Assembly: GCA_030686995.1 (NCBI GenBank)
Contig: CM060694.1
Location: 88,588,762 to 88,652,761 of the forward strand
DNA: 64,000 nt
Direction of reading: 5' to 3'
Source: Artemisia argyi
Lineage: Eukaryota; Streptophyta; Magnoliopsida; Asterales; Asteraceae
Every line of letters begins with the position of its first letter. Position 1 is the stretch's first letter. The notes under the pieces were generated by a model that saw only the letters and a list, made by a program, of their open reading frames with translations, made no database searches and was not told where the DNA came from. The translations under genes and the position numbers were made by a program. Of the stretch, positions 21,899 to 34,208 are shown in pieces.

Positions 21899-24129
21899 TA
21901 TACCCTTACACTTGAGATTTGCTTGTCCTCAAGCAAATGCGCTTTTATTCTAGTCAAAATACAAGTTAGGGGTCATTTAACACTAATATAAAAGTAATTA
22001 CAACAAATAATTGTTCCACTAAAGACCAAAGACAAGCACGGAGGTCATACACTAGCACCTCACAAATAGTGTTTAGATACTCACATCTTTCGGGTGTAAT
22101 AAAGTAATATCACAATATGGAAATGGAAAATATCTCTCACTACCTGTCATAGCAAAATAGATTGCCATAAGCTTAGGAAAGGATCAAACCTCCACCACAT
22201 GGCGTAAGCACCTAGGATAAACTATCAAAGAGGTCTTTTTAAAGGGTTGTAACGTTAGGTGTAGGGATATGGAATACACGGTTTTGTTGGATATAGGCAA
22301 TCTTTACTGGTGGCGAGTTAATAATCTTGGTTAATTACATGAACAATATGGCGTTGCTAAGCCAAGACTAGATTCGACTTAAGCTAATAAATGAAAAATA
22401 ACAAAAACATAAAATAAACATAGAATGAAACGGGATGGTAGTCCGTATGTTTTTCTCTTCTTCTCTTTTTCTATATATATATATATATATATATTGCATA
22501 CACTCTTACCCTACCATCCAAAATAATACATCATAGGGAACGAACATTCCCCTTACACTTGAATTTTTACATACTTTACAATAAACTAATCTAATGACTC
22601 GAATCATAGGCTCGAAGGGGTGTACTAGGGGTTTCTTGTACTAGAAATGAGTACAACGCTAATGGTGTGGGAAAAATTAGTTGACTTTACTAGCCAAGTA
22701 ATATGACTTAAATGGTCAAGTAATTATGATACGGGTTTAACACAAGGGTGATCCTAATGCCTCTTATCATGTAGTAAATCCTACTACACGAATGTAGTCT
22801 CACTAGCGGTCTCGGGATGCATCACTAACGCAAGTTCTAGAATCTAAATGCTACCGGTACACTCATAAGCACTAATAGTAAATGCTTTTACTATCAAATC
22901 TAAAGGCGAACCTCACATATTTGGGTGGAAAATTTTTCTGAATAGTACGATTTTGTGCTAGTCATACAATCTCCTATCCATGAGACGCTTGCTAAGGCTA
23001 AAGTTTCACTCCTAAATGTTGTAAAAAAATTTAAATTTGGTGCTAAAATTACACTAACAAGTATCTCTCATAGTTTTATTACACATCTACCATCAAACAA
23101 ACAAACTCAAGCGAAAGTGTATCTATAAGGTATCATCATTTTACCCTCCCCTTACACTTAGGATGAACATTGTCCTCAATGTTCAAGTAAAGAATGTAAA
23201 AGTAAAACAGGTAAAAAGAATGAAATAAAATACTCCCCTGATTCGCTCCGTATGGATAGTGTGACAACAAGGTTAGATCTTCCTCCAAGAAAATGAACAA
23301 TCAAAGCTTCCCTTCCAGAATATAAATCATCTTTTTGTCATACATAACCTGTTAAACCTGAGAAAACAAACAAGGCAACCTCGCGTAAAATTGGCGGAAA
23401 TCTATATATGCTAATAAATCCTAGAAAACAATGTAAGATATAATGCTTGTGGAATGATGTTTGCAGATTTCTTGGAGATTATAAAACTAAAGATTCACCA
23501 AAAACTTTAAGACTCCGTTAGAAAAACAAAACTGGTAAAATTTCCAGAATTTTACACGTGACGCCGTCAGGATTTTCTTCCTGACGCCGTCAGATGTGAC
23601 CTGCAGAAATTCTTATGTTAAGTTTCCAGAAAATTTCTAGAAAAACCTTGTCCTACTTCCTGGAAAATCCTGCAAAACATCATTATGACTCGATACAAGC
23701 ATTTAACTCTAACAAATACGAATATACATGTTCATTTAATATTGTGGAGAACCATGATCAAGTTTGTTTATCAAAAACACATTTGGGGTTTCCCCTTACA
23801 CTTATCTTTTGCAAAATACCTTTGGATGAAGTTAAGACTAAGCCAAACAACAAAATAAAGTATTTTCACCATTTTAGTTTGAAACATGATCTACCAACAA
23901 TAAAAATAAAGCATGCATACGGAAACAAATAACAATCAAACAAAATAAAAATCACACAAATAGAAGAATGAAACCATAAGCAAACCATAACATTGCTATT
24001 CAACGTGAACATAAAAATAAAAATTATCCATGGCCAACAGAGGCCATAACCTAAACTATTACAATCCAAATTGTTTCAAATTACACCACCATGAATAAAT
24101 TGTTCAAACATCAAAAACATCAAGACAAA
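21899..24129. other. Element A 3' non-coding interior
   Basis: Long spacer between the Orf1-like ORF and the 3' LTR. It holds a (TA)n run at 22471-22495 and two TGACGCCGTCA motifs at about 23560-23592. The stretch from about 22965 resembles B sequence at 29264 onward (GCTAAAG-TTCACTCCTAAATG), confirming that A and B are relatives. No gene seen. Confidence 0.6.
22471..22495. repeat. (TA)n microsatellite
   Basis: About 12 TA units inside element A. Confidence 0.9.
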
Positions 24130-24454
24130 TCATTGGGGAGGGGGACCATAACGGTAATCATAACCAGGTGGGAGGTGCCCAGTGTACCCGTAGGGAGGGT
24201 AGTCCATCTCACGACCGGGGAATGGGTCGATCTGTAGCTGGGGCTCGATCTGATCACGGGTGGAGAGGTGCTGCATCTGGCGGAGGGTATGATCATACAT
24301 CCAATCAAAGCGCTGGTCAGTGGTGGTCCGCCATGCGTCCACCTGACCCATCCAGGCCCCTTGGTGTGCCTGCCAGTCTCCCCGACTCATGTGTCGGTAA
24401 TAATCTGCAGACCCAACCTCATAATCCCTGAACTGAGGCTGCTGGGGCCCTCCC

Positions 24455-24536
<82 letters not shown>

Positions 24537-25498
24537 CAACACCATCAGGTCCTCCCGCAATGTACCAGGTATAGGACCCATCCTCCAGCTCCATAACAAT
24601 GCTCATCTGCTTGAGGGATTTAGCCCTCACCACCCTAAAAGCCCCACAGTCGCTCATGTACCCCATGATCTCAGGAACAAGTAGCCCATAAGATTGAGCG
24701 AACCGGGTCACGAACATCCCCCCCATACATCTTGTCAATATCCCTCTCCCCCACACTGGTCTTCAAATAGCTCGCTACCCAAAATGGGATGTTACAGTAA
24801 ACATCCGCTGACATGGTGTACAGGTAGAAAAGATCTGAAGCAGTGACACGGTGAGTGGTGCCATGACGCCCCGACAAGCTGTAGGTGATGCACTTGTGGG
24901 CTAACCTAATCATGGGGTCCCTTATTGAGGCCGCCCCAGTAGTCGAGGTGTACACCCCGTTCCCAATACTCGGCCAAAAATTGGCACACCTCAATTCGTT
25001 CCTCACCGTCTCCCCATGCAACAACCTCTGCATAAAACCCCCCCCCCCCTCAACAGCCTCATCCCTAGTGTACAAACCTATCCTCCATCCAAACTCAGTA
25101 ACCGAACATGATCGAATCTCTCCCCCCAATCTGAAGTAAATGGTGGTACCCCCCCATATCTGTCCTGGCCTCAGCTAAATCAAAGCGAAAAGTCGCAAAG
25201 AATTCCCTAACCAACTCACTGTAAACAGTCTCCCTCATCCTGAAGAATCTCTCCCATTGAGGACCCGTGAATCCATCAGTTTGGATCCTCCCCAAGAACT
25301 CACCCTCTAGACCTTGGGATCTCAGAAACTCCTAATCAATCACAGCTCCAACATCAATGTGGTGATAAACAAGCTCCGCGTACTTAGTTGTAGCGGTGTC
25401 ATTGTCAAACTCACTCCAACTGTGGACCATATCCCCATAGTTAACTCGTTGGGACCTAGACGAGCTACCTCGGTGTTGTCGTGATCGTTTGCTCATTT
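24130..25498 (-). pseudogene. Orf1-like retrotransposon protein (putative plant transposon protein domain) of A
   Basis: Starts MSKRSRQHRGSSSRSQRVN near 25498 and continues in several frames: GRIQTDGFTGPQWERFFRMR, EFGWRIGLYTRDEA, ASDLFYLYTMSADVYCNIPF, MFVTRFAQSYGLLVPEIMGY, then an Asp run and a C-terminus with FPGREMDYPPYGYTGHLPPG. From memory this is the family often annotated in Asteraceae as retrotransposon Orf1 or putative plant transposon protein domain; its function is unknown. An in-frame TAG lies near 25333-25335, and frame is lost at C runs near 25038-25049 and 25150. In A it takes the place where pol should be. The poly-Asp tract is encoded by a (TCA)n repeat. Confidence 0.6.
24455..24533. 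repeat. (TCA)n microsatellite encoding poly-Asp
   Basis: About 26 uninterrupted trinucleotide units; on the minus strand in frame they encode a run of roughly 26-28 Asp within the Orf1-like protein. Other frames give poly-Met or poly-Ile ORFs, which are artefacts. Confidence 0.95.
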
Positions 25499-26194
25499 TC
25501 CTGGAAAAAGATAGAGTGGAACGAAAATGGTTAGAATGAGAATTTTACAAGTTCATGCTGTCAGACACATCTGACGTCGTCAGGAAGGGAAACCTGATGC
25601 CGTCAGACCCAGCAGAAATCCATCCATGCAATTACGAGGGAAAAATCAATTTTCAAACTCTAAATCCATGACCCAAACACTCCTTTATGCAGGAAACATG
25701 GGTGGGGGTTCAAAAAATCCGTGGTGTGAAAGATTTTTCCTCAATTAACGCATGATTCGAGTCGACCAATATCATCTAATGGTAACCTCATGATTACAAA
25801 ACATCTAAGGAAAGACATTATGATTTATCAAAGATGGGTCAATGATAGGGTTTCGGATGATGGGGGTTTTCAAAATTGGTAGGCCCTAAGGATAATTAAA
25901 CGAAAAAGGATGAAGAAAAACTACTTACCAAGTGGAGATTTGTCACGGAAGATGTCGGATTGGATGATGGAGACTCGGAGTTGGAGCAGCAATTTGGGTG
26001 TGATTTTTGGGGTATGAGTTGAAAGTGATGGAGTTTGGGTTATTATTGCTGAGAAAGCGAGGTGACGGCGTCAAGAGTTAAGATCTGACGCCGTCAGATG
26101 CCCGTATCAGGAACACAAAGTGGTATTTTCAAATTCAGTCCCTGCACTAATATAAATAGCTAAACATAAGTAAAAACTATGAGTAGCCATCCCG

Positions 26195-27664
26195 TTAGTA
26201 AAGTCCACTAGGGTCAAACATTTCATTACTGTCACGGAGAGAGATGTGGTTGTCAAAAGGGGTGGGTGAGGTTTCAGTTAAGTTGTAACCTTCGCATTGG
26301 TCAACGGTGGGGACAAAGAGGAATTGTTCCATAGAGGGTCCCAAAGCTGTGGTGTTTTTGAGGTGCAACCTCTTCACACCAGGTTTAAAACCAAAGGAAC
26401 GTCTCTTGCACAAATTGGAGAGCGTGGTTTGCAAGCATCCAACGAAAATGTTATGAAATTGCGAGTTCTTCTCCTCCTGAGGATGCTCACAAAAGTAGAG
26501 GGTGATTGACGGCGAAGCACTTGAAAGGGATTTCTCATTATCCTCTTGGTCACACACCAAAGGAGTTGGAACTTCAAAGATTTTTTCGATTTTTCTTGGT
26601 GCGGATTTTTCCTTAATCTTCTCTTTAATTATTGATATGAATTTGTCTGCTAAATCCATAAAAGCATTACGAGTGCTTTCCATGCGTGCTTCCAAGTGCC
26701 AAATTTGTTTTTCCTGATTATTCATGAAGGTTACCATTATCCCTTCGAACTCCTCTTGTCGTGAATGTTCCGAAAAATTATGTTTGTTAATCGCACTCAC
26801 ACGTATATTAGGACTCCTTGCGGTTTCAGCAGCAGGCATTTCAACTCTCATTAATTCCTTTACCTGCTTCTCGATATTTCCCCATAATTGTTCTTGGGTA
26901 GCGTTTACGTAATCAAGTTTCCCCTTACTTGAAAACATCGGGTCCTCCCATCCTTCTTCTTCGTATTGTGCTAACCCCTCAAGAACTTTCCAGCATTCAT
27001 CAACGCTAAGTCTGTTTAGCCTGCCATTGGCTGCGTAATCTATAGCCCTTCTCGTCTGATAATTAACTTTATCATAAAAGATTTGAATCTAGAACCATGG
27101 TTCAATGTCATGATGAGGGAATTTTCGGAGTAGGTCTTTGTATCGAGTCCATGCTTCATATAGAGTTTCACCTTGACGTTGTTGGAACATCAAGATATCA
27201 TTTCTAAGCTTGGTAGTTCTCCTCGGTGGGAAAAATTGAGCAAGGAAACGAGTGGTGAGATCATCCCATGAGGTGATGGATCCCGCGGATAAACGTTCAA
27301 GCCATTGACTAGCTTGATCACGTAGAGAGAATTGGAATAGGCGTAATCGGGTTGACTCTCTAGTTGTAACATCAAGGTCTATAGAATCTACGATTTTAAG
27401 GAAGTCCTTGAGATGTTGATTTGGATCTTCGGAACGAAATCCATGGAATGCACATCCGCTTTGCACCAACCGGATGGTGTCGGATTGCAAGGGAGACACA
27501 TTGGTTCCTTGGGTGAGCTCAATGGTGTTTCGGTAGCCTTGGTGGCTAGGTCGGGAATACTCTCCTAGGGTTCGGGGCCTAAGAGGTTGGTTAGCTAGTG
27601 GTGGTTTTTGTGGGTGGTCTTGTTGTGGTGGGTTGATGGGTTCAAAGATGTTACCACCTTCCAT
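26195..27664 (-). pseudogene. gag: Element A gag, one in-frame TAG
   Basis: A single reading frame of 490 codons from 27664 to 26195, broken only by TAG at 27089-27091 where relatives have Gln (PWF-*-IQIFYDK; CAG to TAG would explain it). The N-terminal part has the Ty3/gypsy gag capsid signature (LRDQASQWLERLSAGSITSW; FLAQFFPPRRTTKLRNDI; YEAWTRYKDLLRKFPHHDIE). The C-terminal part (AANGRLNRLSVDECWKVLE; VNATQEQLW) is the Athila-type extension. No zinc knuckle is visible. Capsid from a recently active copy could still have been produced by relatives. Confidence 0.85.
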
Positions 27665-27811
27665 GATGTCGGATGGTAAAGATTACGAAAAAAGACATGA
27701 AGAAATAAGATAGACTAGAGAAAACCTAAAAAAATAAAAATAAAATCTTACTAGAAAGGAATCTAGCAAGTAGACCTAATAAAAAGAAATTCTAACCTAG
27801 ACAATAACTAT

Positions 27812-27829
27812 TCCCCGGCAGCGGCGCCA
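27812..27829 (-). other. Element A primer binding site
   Basis: Minus strand TGGCGCCGCTGCCGGGGA, separated by 6 bp from the 5' LTR; typical of Athila-lineage elements. Confidence 0.9.
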
Positions 27830-27835
27830 AAAACT

Positions 27836-29258
27836 TGATGCGTGGGAATTGCACCAGGCTTTACCTCTCGAGGAATCTCGAGAAGCTTACAACCCCCACC
27901 AGGTAGTGTACCTGATCGTTGTAGTATAGTATAGTGACAAGTACCGGGGGATTGATCGTTCAACTCAGGAATAGTGTCATTAGGATTAGAAAGCCTAAAA
28001 ACTAGGTCTAGAGGTGAGGGATGATTCTTTTTGTATTTTTTTATGTTTTATAAAAGCAAGTAAAATCTCGGGTATTGGAAGAGTGGGCGGAATTAGTTGC
28101 TAGTCAACTAACCCAATTACTAAAGATGCAATCAAAATAAAATAATAAAAATGAAAATAAACTAAATTAAACTAGTGGTGTGAGCAATATATGGGAGAAT
28201 TGTGTTTACTTAGATTTCACTACTCCCTAGATATCTTTTACAGGTTAATTACTTGTTACAGTTGCATGGATGACGGATTGTATTCCTTAATACCATTCAT
28301 GGGGTGGCGTACTTACTTCCCCAATCCTATAAGCTCCTACTTCACTCCTATGTCGAGCCGGCTAAGAAGCTCCTAACATGGGATCACTAGAATTCGCTCA
28401 TGCATTAAATACAACCATAAAAACCTAGTACACATCGGTTCATGTTTCTTAAGACGTTCAAGCAAGTTACACAATGGAGATCTGCCAGTTTTCTTAAGCC
28501 TAACAATGAAATCATTCATCCATTACAACTATAAACAAGTAATCAACCTATAATTAACATCTAGGTTTCATTACATCTAAGCAAACACATGAAAGATCTA
28601 GCTTAACATGTTATAATCAAGAAAAGCATAAGATATATTCAAACAACACATAGACATATTGAATGAATTGAAAGAAAACTTATCTTAATTGAACATGAAG
28701 GGTTTCAAGGGGTGAAAACCCTTGAAAATACTGTTACAAACGACCTAGGGTTTATTAGGTTCGGCCCTAGAATTCTCCACACAAGTTCCTCTCATAATGA
28801 ATGAAAAATAGAAAAGTATATATAGATTCTGTGAGGTGACGGCGTCAAGAGGAAAAATCTGACGCCGTCATCTCGCCGCCAATAAAGTTCTCGGACTGCC
28901 TAGATCCATGGGTGACGCCGTCATGTGTAATTTTGCTCCAGGCCGTCACCAAATTTACTCTTGACGCCCTACTTCTGACGCCGTCACGTTTTCTCTAGGT
29001 CGTCATCCATTTTGCTCTTGAGGCCGTCAAAAAATCCTTCTTGACGCCGTCAGGTACTGTTCCCAGCATGGAAAATTAAGTCTTTGCCGTTTTCTTCACT
29101 TTTATGCTCCAAAAACGTCCAAAATGCTTCCTTTTCCAGTATTCACTCCCAAAGTACCTAAAATCACAAAAGAAACGATTTAGGGCAATATTTGATCAAA
29201 TAAATTCCAATTCCGGCTTAAATGACCCCCTAAAAACGGTTCATTTTTCGCCTCATCA
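27836..29258 (-). repeat. Element A 5' LTR (1423 bp)
   Basis: Full-length LTR with TATA box at about 28816-28825 and, upstream on the minus strand (28838-29053), five full TGACG(C/G)CGTCA motifs and several half sites. Partner of 20582-21898. Confidence 0.92.
28815..29055 (-). promoter_or_regulatory. LTR promoter of A (5' copy): TATA box and full motif array
   Basis: Full TGACG-N-CGTCA sites near 28837, 28859, 28911, 28975 and 29040, plus half sites GGCCGTCA, within 230 bp upstream of GTATATATAG. This copy would drive transcription of element A. Confidence 0.6.
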
Positions 29259-29263
29259 CTTAT

Positions 29264-30309
29264 TAAGGCTAAAGCTTCACTCCTAAATGTTGTAAAAAAA
29301 TTTAAATTTGGCGCTAAAATTGCCCTAACAAGTATTTCTCTTAGTTTTATTACACACCTACTATCAAACAAACAAACTCAAGCATAATTGTATTCTCTAA
29401 AGTATCATCATTTACCCTCAAATACCCTTACACTTAAGCTGAACATTGTCCCCAATATTCAATAAAAATATGTAAAAGAAAATAAGGTAAAAGAATAAAA
29501 ACAAATACTCCCATGTTTTGTTCGGTGTGGATAGTGTGTCAACAAGGTTAGATCTTCTTCCAAGAAAATGAACTTTCAAAGCTTCCATCCAGAAATATAA
29601 ATCATCCTCTTGTCCAATGTAACCTGTTAAACCTGAGAAAACAATCAAGGCAAACCTCGCGTAAAATCGGCGGCAATTTATATATAATAAAAATCCTATA
29701 AAACAAATTAAGATATAATGCTTGTGGAATGAATGTTTGCAGATTTCCTGGAGTTTATAAAACTAAAGAATCAACAAAAACTTTAAGACTCCGGTATAAA
29801 CAAAACTCGCAAAATTTTTCAGAATTTTTGTACCTGACGCCGTCAGGTTATAACTCCTGACCCCGTCAGATTGTTCCTGCAAAAATCTCATGTTAAGTTT
29901 CCGGAAAATTTCTGGAAAAACTTATGCCTTACTTCCTGGAAAATCCTGCAAAACATCATTATGACTCGATACAAGCATTTGACTCAAACAAATACTAATA
30001 TACATGTTCATTTAATATTGTTGTGGTTCATGCTCAAGTTCGTTCTTAAAAACAAATTTAGATTTCCCTTACACTTAGCTTTTGCGAAATACCTTTTATA
30101 AAGTTAAGACAAACAACAAAGTAAAGCATTTTCTCAATTTAGTATGAAACATGAGCCACAAACAATAAAAATAAAGCATGCATACGGAAACAAATAAAAT
30201 CAAACAAACAAACAATTAAACAAACAAAACAAATAAAACATGGGTTGCCTCCCAAGAATCTCTTTTCTTTATTAACGAGTCTTGTAGCTAGACTCAAGGT
30301 CATGGGCTA
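29264..30309. other. Element B non-coding region between integrase and the A insertion
   Basis: Non-coding 3' interior of B; holds two TGACGCCGTCA-like sites near 29833-29870. No gene. Confidence 0.6.
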
Positions 30310-31471
30310 TTACGTGACCTCGTCATCAAATGCTATGTCCTCCTCATTGATCATTTCATTACCATTTGGTTGATAATGTTTAACTCGTTGTATGTTCACC
30401 ATAAATTCTCTTCTCTCATCGTCCATTAACACAACAGCTCCGGTTTTAGATGAACTTTTCACGGTAAAAGGTCCATACAATCTAGATTTAAGTTTCCCGG
30501 GAAACAACCTCAAACGAGAGTTGTACAATAGTACTTTGTCTCCTTCTGAAAACTCGTTAGGTTTCTTAATTCTTTGGTCATGCCATCTTTTTGCTCGTTC
30601 TTTATATGTAACGGAGGATTCATATGCTTCCAGTCTTAGTTCATCAAGCTCCTGGAGTTGTAAGAACCTGTTCGTTCCTACAACTGTATAGTCCAGATTA
30701 CATGCCTTAAGTGCCCAATATGCCTTGTGTTCTAGCTCTACTGGAAGGTGACACACCTTGCCATAAACCATGCGGAACGGGGTCGTCCCAATAGGTGTTT
30801 TGTAGGCCGTTCGGAATGCCCATAAAGTCTCGTCAAGCTTAAATGACCAATCCTTTCTGTTCTGATTGACCGTCTTTTCAAGTATTCTCTTAATCGCTCT
30901 ATTGGTGTTTTCAACTTGACCATTGGTTTGAGGGGGATAAGCGGTGGAGAATCGGTGGGAGACTCCATATCTTTTCATGACCTTTTCCATTTGTGCATTG
31001 AAAAAATGGGTTCCCCTGTCACTAATAAGAGCTTTAGGGATGCCGAACCTAGCGAACAGTTTCTTTAAGAAATGAATGACTACCCTAGCATCATTAGTCC
31101 TAAGGGCTTGTGCCTCTACCCATTTTGAAACATAGTCAATGGCCACCAAGATATATTCGTTCCCCCTGAAGATGGGAAGGGGCCCATAAAGTCTATTCCC
31201 TAGACATCAAAAACCTCACAAACTTGTATAAAATTCTGAGGGGCTTCATCCCTTCTTGATATATTCCCAGCTCATTGACATGCATCGCACGCTTATATCA
31301 TTCCCCTTACATCACGAAATATTGTAGGCCAATAGAATCCTGCATCGAAAATTTTTCGTGCAGTGGTGTTCATCCCGTGATGCCCCCTGAGGGTCCTAAA
31401 TGACATTCTTTCATTATCTTCATCGCTTCTTTTTCTGAAACACAGCGCCTGATTATTTGATCAGGGCATCG
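30310..31471 (-). pseudogene. pol: Element B integrase
   Basis: The open part (31149-30310) carries the core SKWVEAQALRTNDARVVIHF, the second catalytic Asp in ALISDRGTHFFN and the Glu in QTNGQVENTNRAIKRILE; the first Asp lies just upstream in GIDFMGPLP. The C-terminal GPY-like module (LYGPFTVKSSSKTGAVVL) follows. The N-terminal zinc-binding region upstream of 31149 is broken by stops (for example after RGMI and after DACQ). Dead copy of a Ty3/gypsy integrase. Confidence 0.85.
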
Positions 31472-33130
31472 TCAGAACAAGAAAGGTTCATCCCAAAAAT
31501 AATATTTCAATTGGGCAAAGAGCTTTTTCCTTTCGTGTCTGTTCAAGTGTTCTGAAATAATTCTACTTGCTAGATAGTTAGCATAATCCGCGAACCATGG
31601 CTCAGAATCGTTTATTGACATGAGTTGTTCTTCAGGAAATGAATCCCGAATCTCACTCTTTTCAGATTCGTTAAGACAGGGATTTTTGAGACGAGAGAGA
31701 TGATCAGCAGCTAAATTTTCTTCCCCCTTCTTGTCACGGATTTCAACATCAAACTCTTGTAACAATAAGATCCATCGAATAAGTCGAGGTTTAGCGTCTT
31801 GCTTAGCAAATAAGTATCAAAGACCCGAATGATCTGTAAAGATGACCGTTTTTGAAAGGACTAGATATTGGCGAAATTAATAAAAAACGAATACTACAGC
31901 CAAAAGCTCCTTTTCAGTAGTGGAGTAGTTTTCTTGAGCAGGGTTCATAGTTTTGATAGCATAGTATATCGGTTGGAAATGTTTGTTAAGCCTTTGGCCC
32001 AATACTGCTCCAACAGCATAGTCGCTAGCGTCGCACATGATTTCGAAGGGCAATTCCCAATTAGGTGTAACCGTAATTGGGGCTTGCATGAGTTCCTGAT
32101 TTAGCCGATCGAATGCATCCTTACATTCTTGTGAGAATTCGAAAGGGGCATCCTTAACAAGCAACTGAGTCATTGGCCGAGCTATTTTAGAGAAGTCTTT
32201 AATGAATCTCCTATAGAAACCGGCATGACCCAAGAAGTTACGTATTGCCTTGACTGTAGTTGGATAGGTTAGCTTGGAAATAGCTTCAATTTTTGCTCTG
32301 TCCACCTCGATCCCATTTCCAGAGACTTTGTGTCCAAGCACAATCCCTTCTTTCACCATAAAGTGGCATTTTTCCCAATTTAGGACCAAGTTGGTTTCCT
32401 CGCAACGTTTGAGCATTTTTTCGAGGTTAGCGAGACAACGATCGAAAGAGTTCCCAAAGACTGAGAAATCATCCATGAAGACTTCCATGTTATCTTCCAT
32501 TAACTCATGAAAGATTGCGGTCATACATCGCTGAAAAGTGGCGGGAGCGTTACATAACCCGAAAGGCATTCTCCTATAGGTGAATGTTCTATATGGGCAA
32601 GTGAACGTGGTTTTTTCTTGATCCTCAGGGGCTATGGGGATTTGGAAGTATCCTGAGAATCCATCCAAGAAACGGTAGTACTCATGTCCTGCTAATCTTT
32701 CCAACATTTGATCTATGAACGGGAGAGGGAAGTGGTCCTTTCGGGTGGCATCATTCAGTTTTCTATAATCAATACACACGCGCCAGCCAGTGACTGTCCT
32801 TTGGGGCACCAATTCACCCTTGTCATTTTTCACCACAGTCATCCCTCCTTTCTTTGGTATGACCTGCACAGGACTAACCCACGGACTATCTGAAATGGGG
32901 TAGATCAGCCCTGCATCCAAGAGTTTGATGACTTCCTTTTTTACCACTTCCTTAATATTGGGATTTACTCGCCTCTGGGGTTGCACAACTGGTTTATAAT
33001 CTTCCTCCATAAGAATCTTGTGTGTGCAAAAGGTCGAGTCAATTTCCTTGATGTCGGCTACACTCCATGGAATGACTCCCTTATATTTCTTCAAAACTTC
33101 TAAGAGTTTATCTTTTTGCTCATCTTCCAA
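31472..33130 (-). pseudogene. pol: Element B reverse transcriptase-RNase H
   Basis: RT is open from 33130 to 31877 with the expected motifs: DAGLIYPISDSPWVSPVQVI, FLDGFSGYFQIPIAPEDQEK, RMPFGLCNAPATFQRCM and the catalytic FMDDFSVFGNSF. RNase H starts with the catalytic Asp in EIMCDASDYAVGAVLGQR. Frame then stops at TAA after AVVFVFY (near 31880) and again after TDHSGL, before resuming with [20 protein letters not shown] (31765-31472). Intact RT core but interrupted RNase H. Confidence 0.9.
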
Positions 33131-33361
33131 GGAAGAATTTATGATTACTGGAAGTTGATCTTCTCCTTGTAGGAAAGTATATTCTAAGTGGTTTGTGAGT
33201 TCCTTAAGTTCTAGCTTAGGTGGTTCGACAATGGAGGGCTTCAGTTTATTTTCGGGTTTACGAAGCTCGAGCGGTTCAGTGGCTCCTTGTCCAGGATAGA
33301 AGGATACTGCGCTAACTCTTTCTTCCCTCTCCTTCTCAATAACGGGAAGGAAGGCTTCATC

Positions 33362-34144
33362 TCACAACCAGCCTTCTTCGATCTGTTCATCAACACAGTT
33401 GTCAATGATATTAGTTAATTCATCGACCTCTCCGATGAAGTATAGCCGGTTAGCAGCTTTGAGAGAAAGGTTCATTGTATCCTTAATATCAAAGGTTACG
33501 CTGTCGGTTCCCACTCGCAGAGTTAATTTGCCATCATGAACATTAATGACAGCACTAGCAGTGGCAAGAAATGGTCTCCCTAAGATGATGGGTACAAGGT
33601 CATCCTCCTCCATTTCCAAGATTACAAAGTCAACCGGAAACTTGAACCTCCTAACTTTAACCAGCACGTTCTCACATATCCCCAAGGGGTATTTGACTGA
33701 TCTATCAGCTAGCTGGATGTTCAAACGAGTTTTCTTCAATCCGGAATACCCTAATTTGAGGAACATAGAATAAGGCATGAGGTTGATGCTTGCACCTAAA
33801 TCAGCTAGAGCATTCTTTACCGATAAAGATCCTATGGAACAGGGCAAGGTGAAGCTACCCAGGTGGTCTACTTTTTTTGGTAGACCTTGTTGGGTCACCA
33901 CCGAGCATTTCTCTCCTAGGGTTACAAGACCCTCGAGTCTCTTTCGGTTAGCAAGTAATCTCTTAAAGTATGTGCTATACTTGGGCATATGGTAGCAAGC
34001 ATCAAGTAGGGGTATGGTGACTACTGAATCCTTCAGATATGACAAAAATATTTTATTATCATTCTCAATCTTTTGATTCTTGAGGCAGGACGGAAAGGGG
34101 ACTTTCTCAGGTTGGTTGGGTGGAGCAAGTGGAGAGGATGTCAT
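33362..34144 (-). pseudogene. pol: Element B aspartic protease region
   Basis: Contains the Athila-type protease site ALADLGASINLMPYSMF (usually CDLGAS; the catalytic Asp-Leu-Gly is kept), the flap-side segment and IILGRPFLATASAVINV. Continuous open frame of 260 codons, separated from gag by a 13-G run at 34239-34251 and from RT by a spacer with stops. Confidence 0.82.
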
Positions 34145-34208
34145 CTGAGGGGGTTATTCGGGAGTCTCATCGCTCACATCACCTCCTTCCCTGTGAGAAA
34201 TGTCTGGC

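Larger units (their letters stand above)
20582..29258 (-). mobile_element. Element A: non-autonomous Athila-like LTR retrotransposon nested in B
   Basis: LTRs at 27836-29258 (5') and 20582-21898 (3') with TGATG...CATCA ends and a perfect 5-bp duplication CTTAT (20577-20581 and 29259-29263). The PBS TGGCGCCGCTGCCGGGGA adjoins the 5' LTR. The interior has gag and one further ORF with an Asp run but no protease, RT or integrase, so A must have been mobilised by proteins from a relative such as B, with which it shares LTR ends, PBS and 3' region. Confidence 0.93.

Noticed and set aside
24268..24684. ORFs with poly-Ile (plus) and poly-Met (minus) runs
   Set aside because: Off-frame readings of the (TCA)n repeat within the Orf1-like gene.
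24130..25498. DDE transposase
   Set aside because: The family is sometimes labelled a putative transposon protein, but no DDE triad can be recognised, and it lies inside an LTR element.
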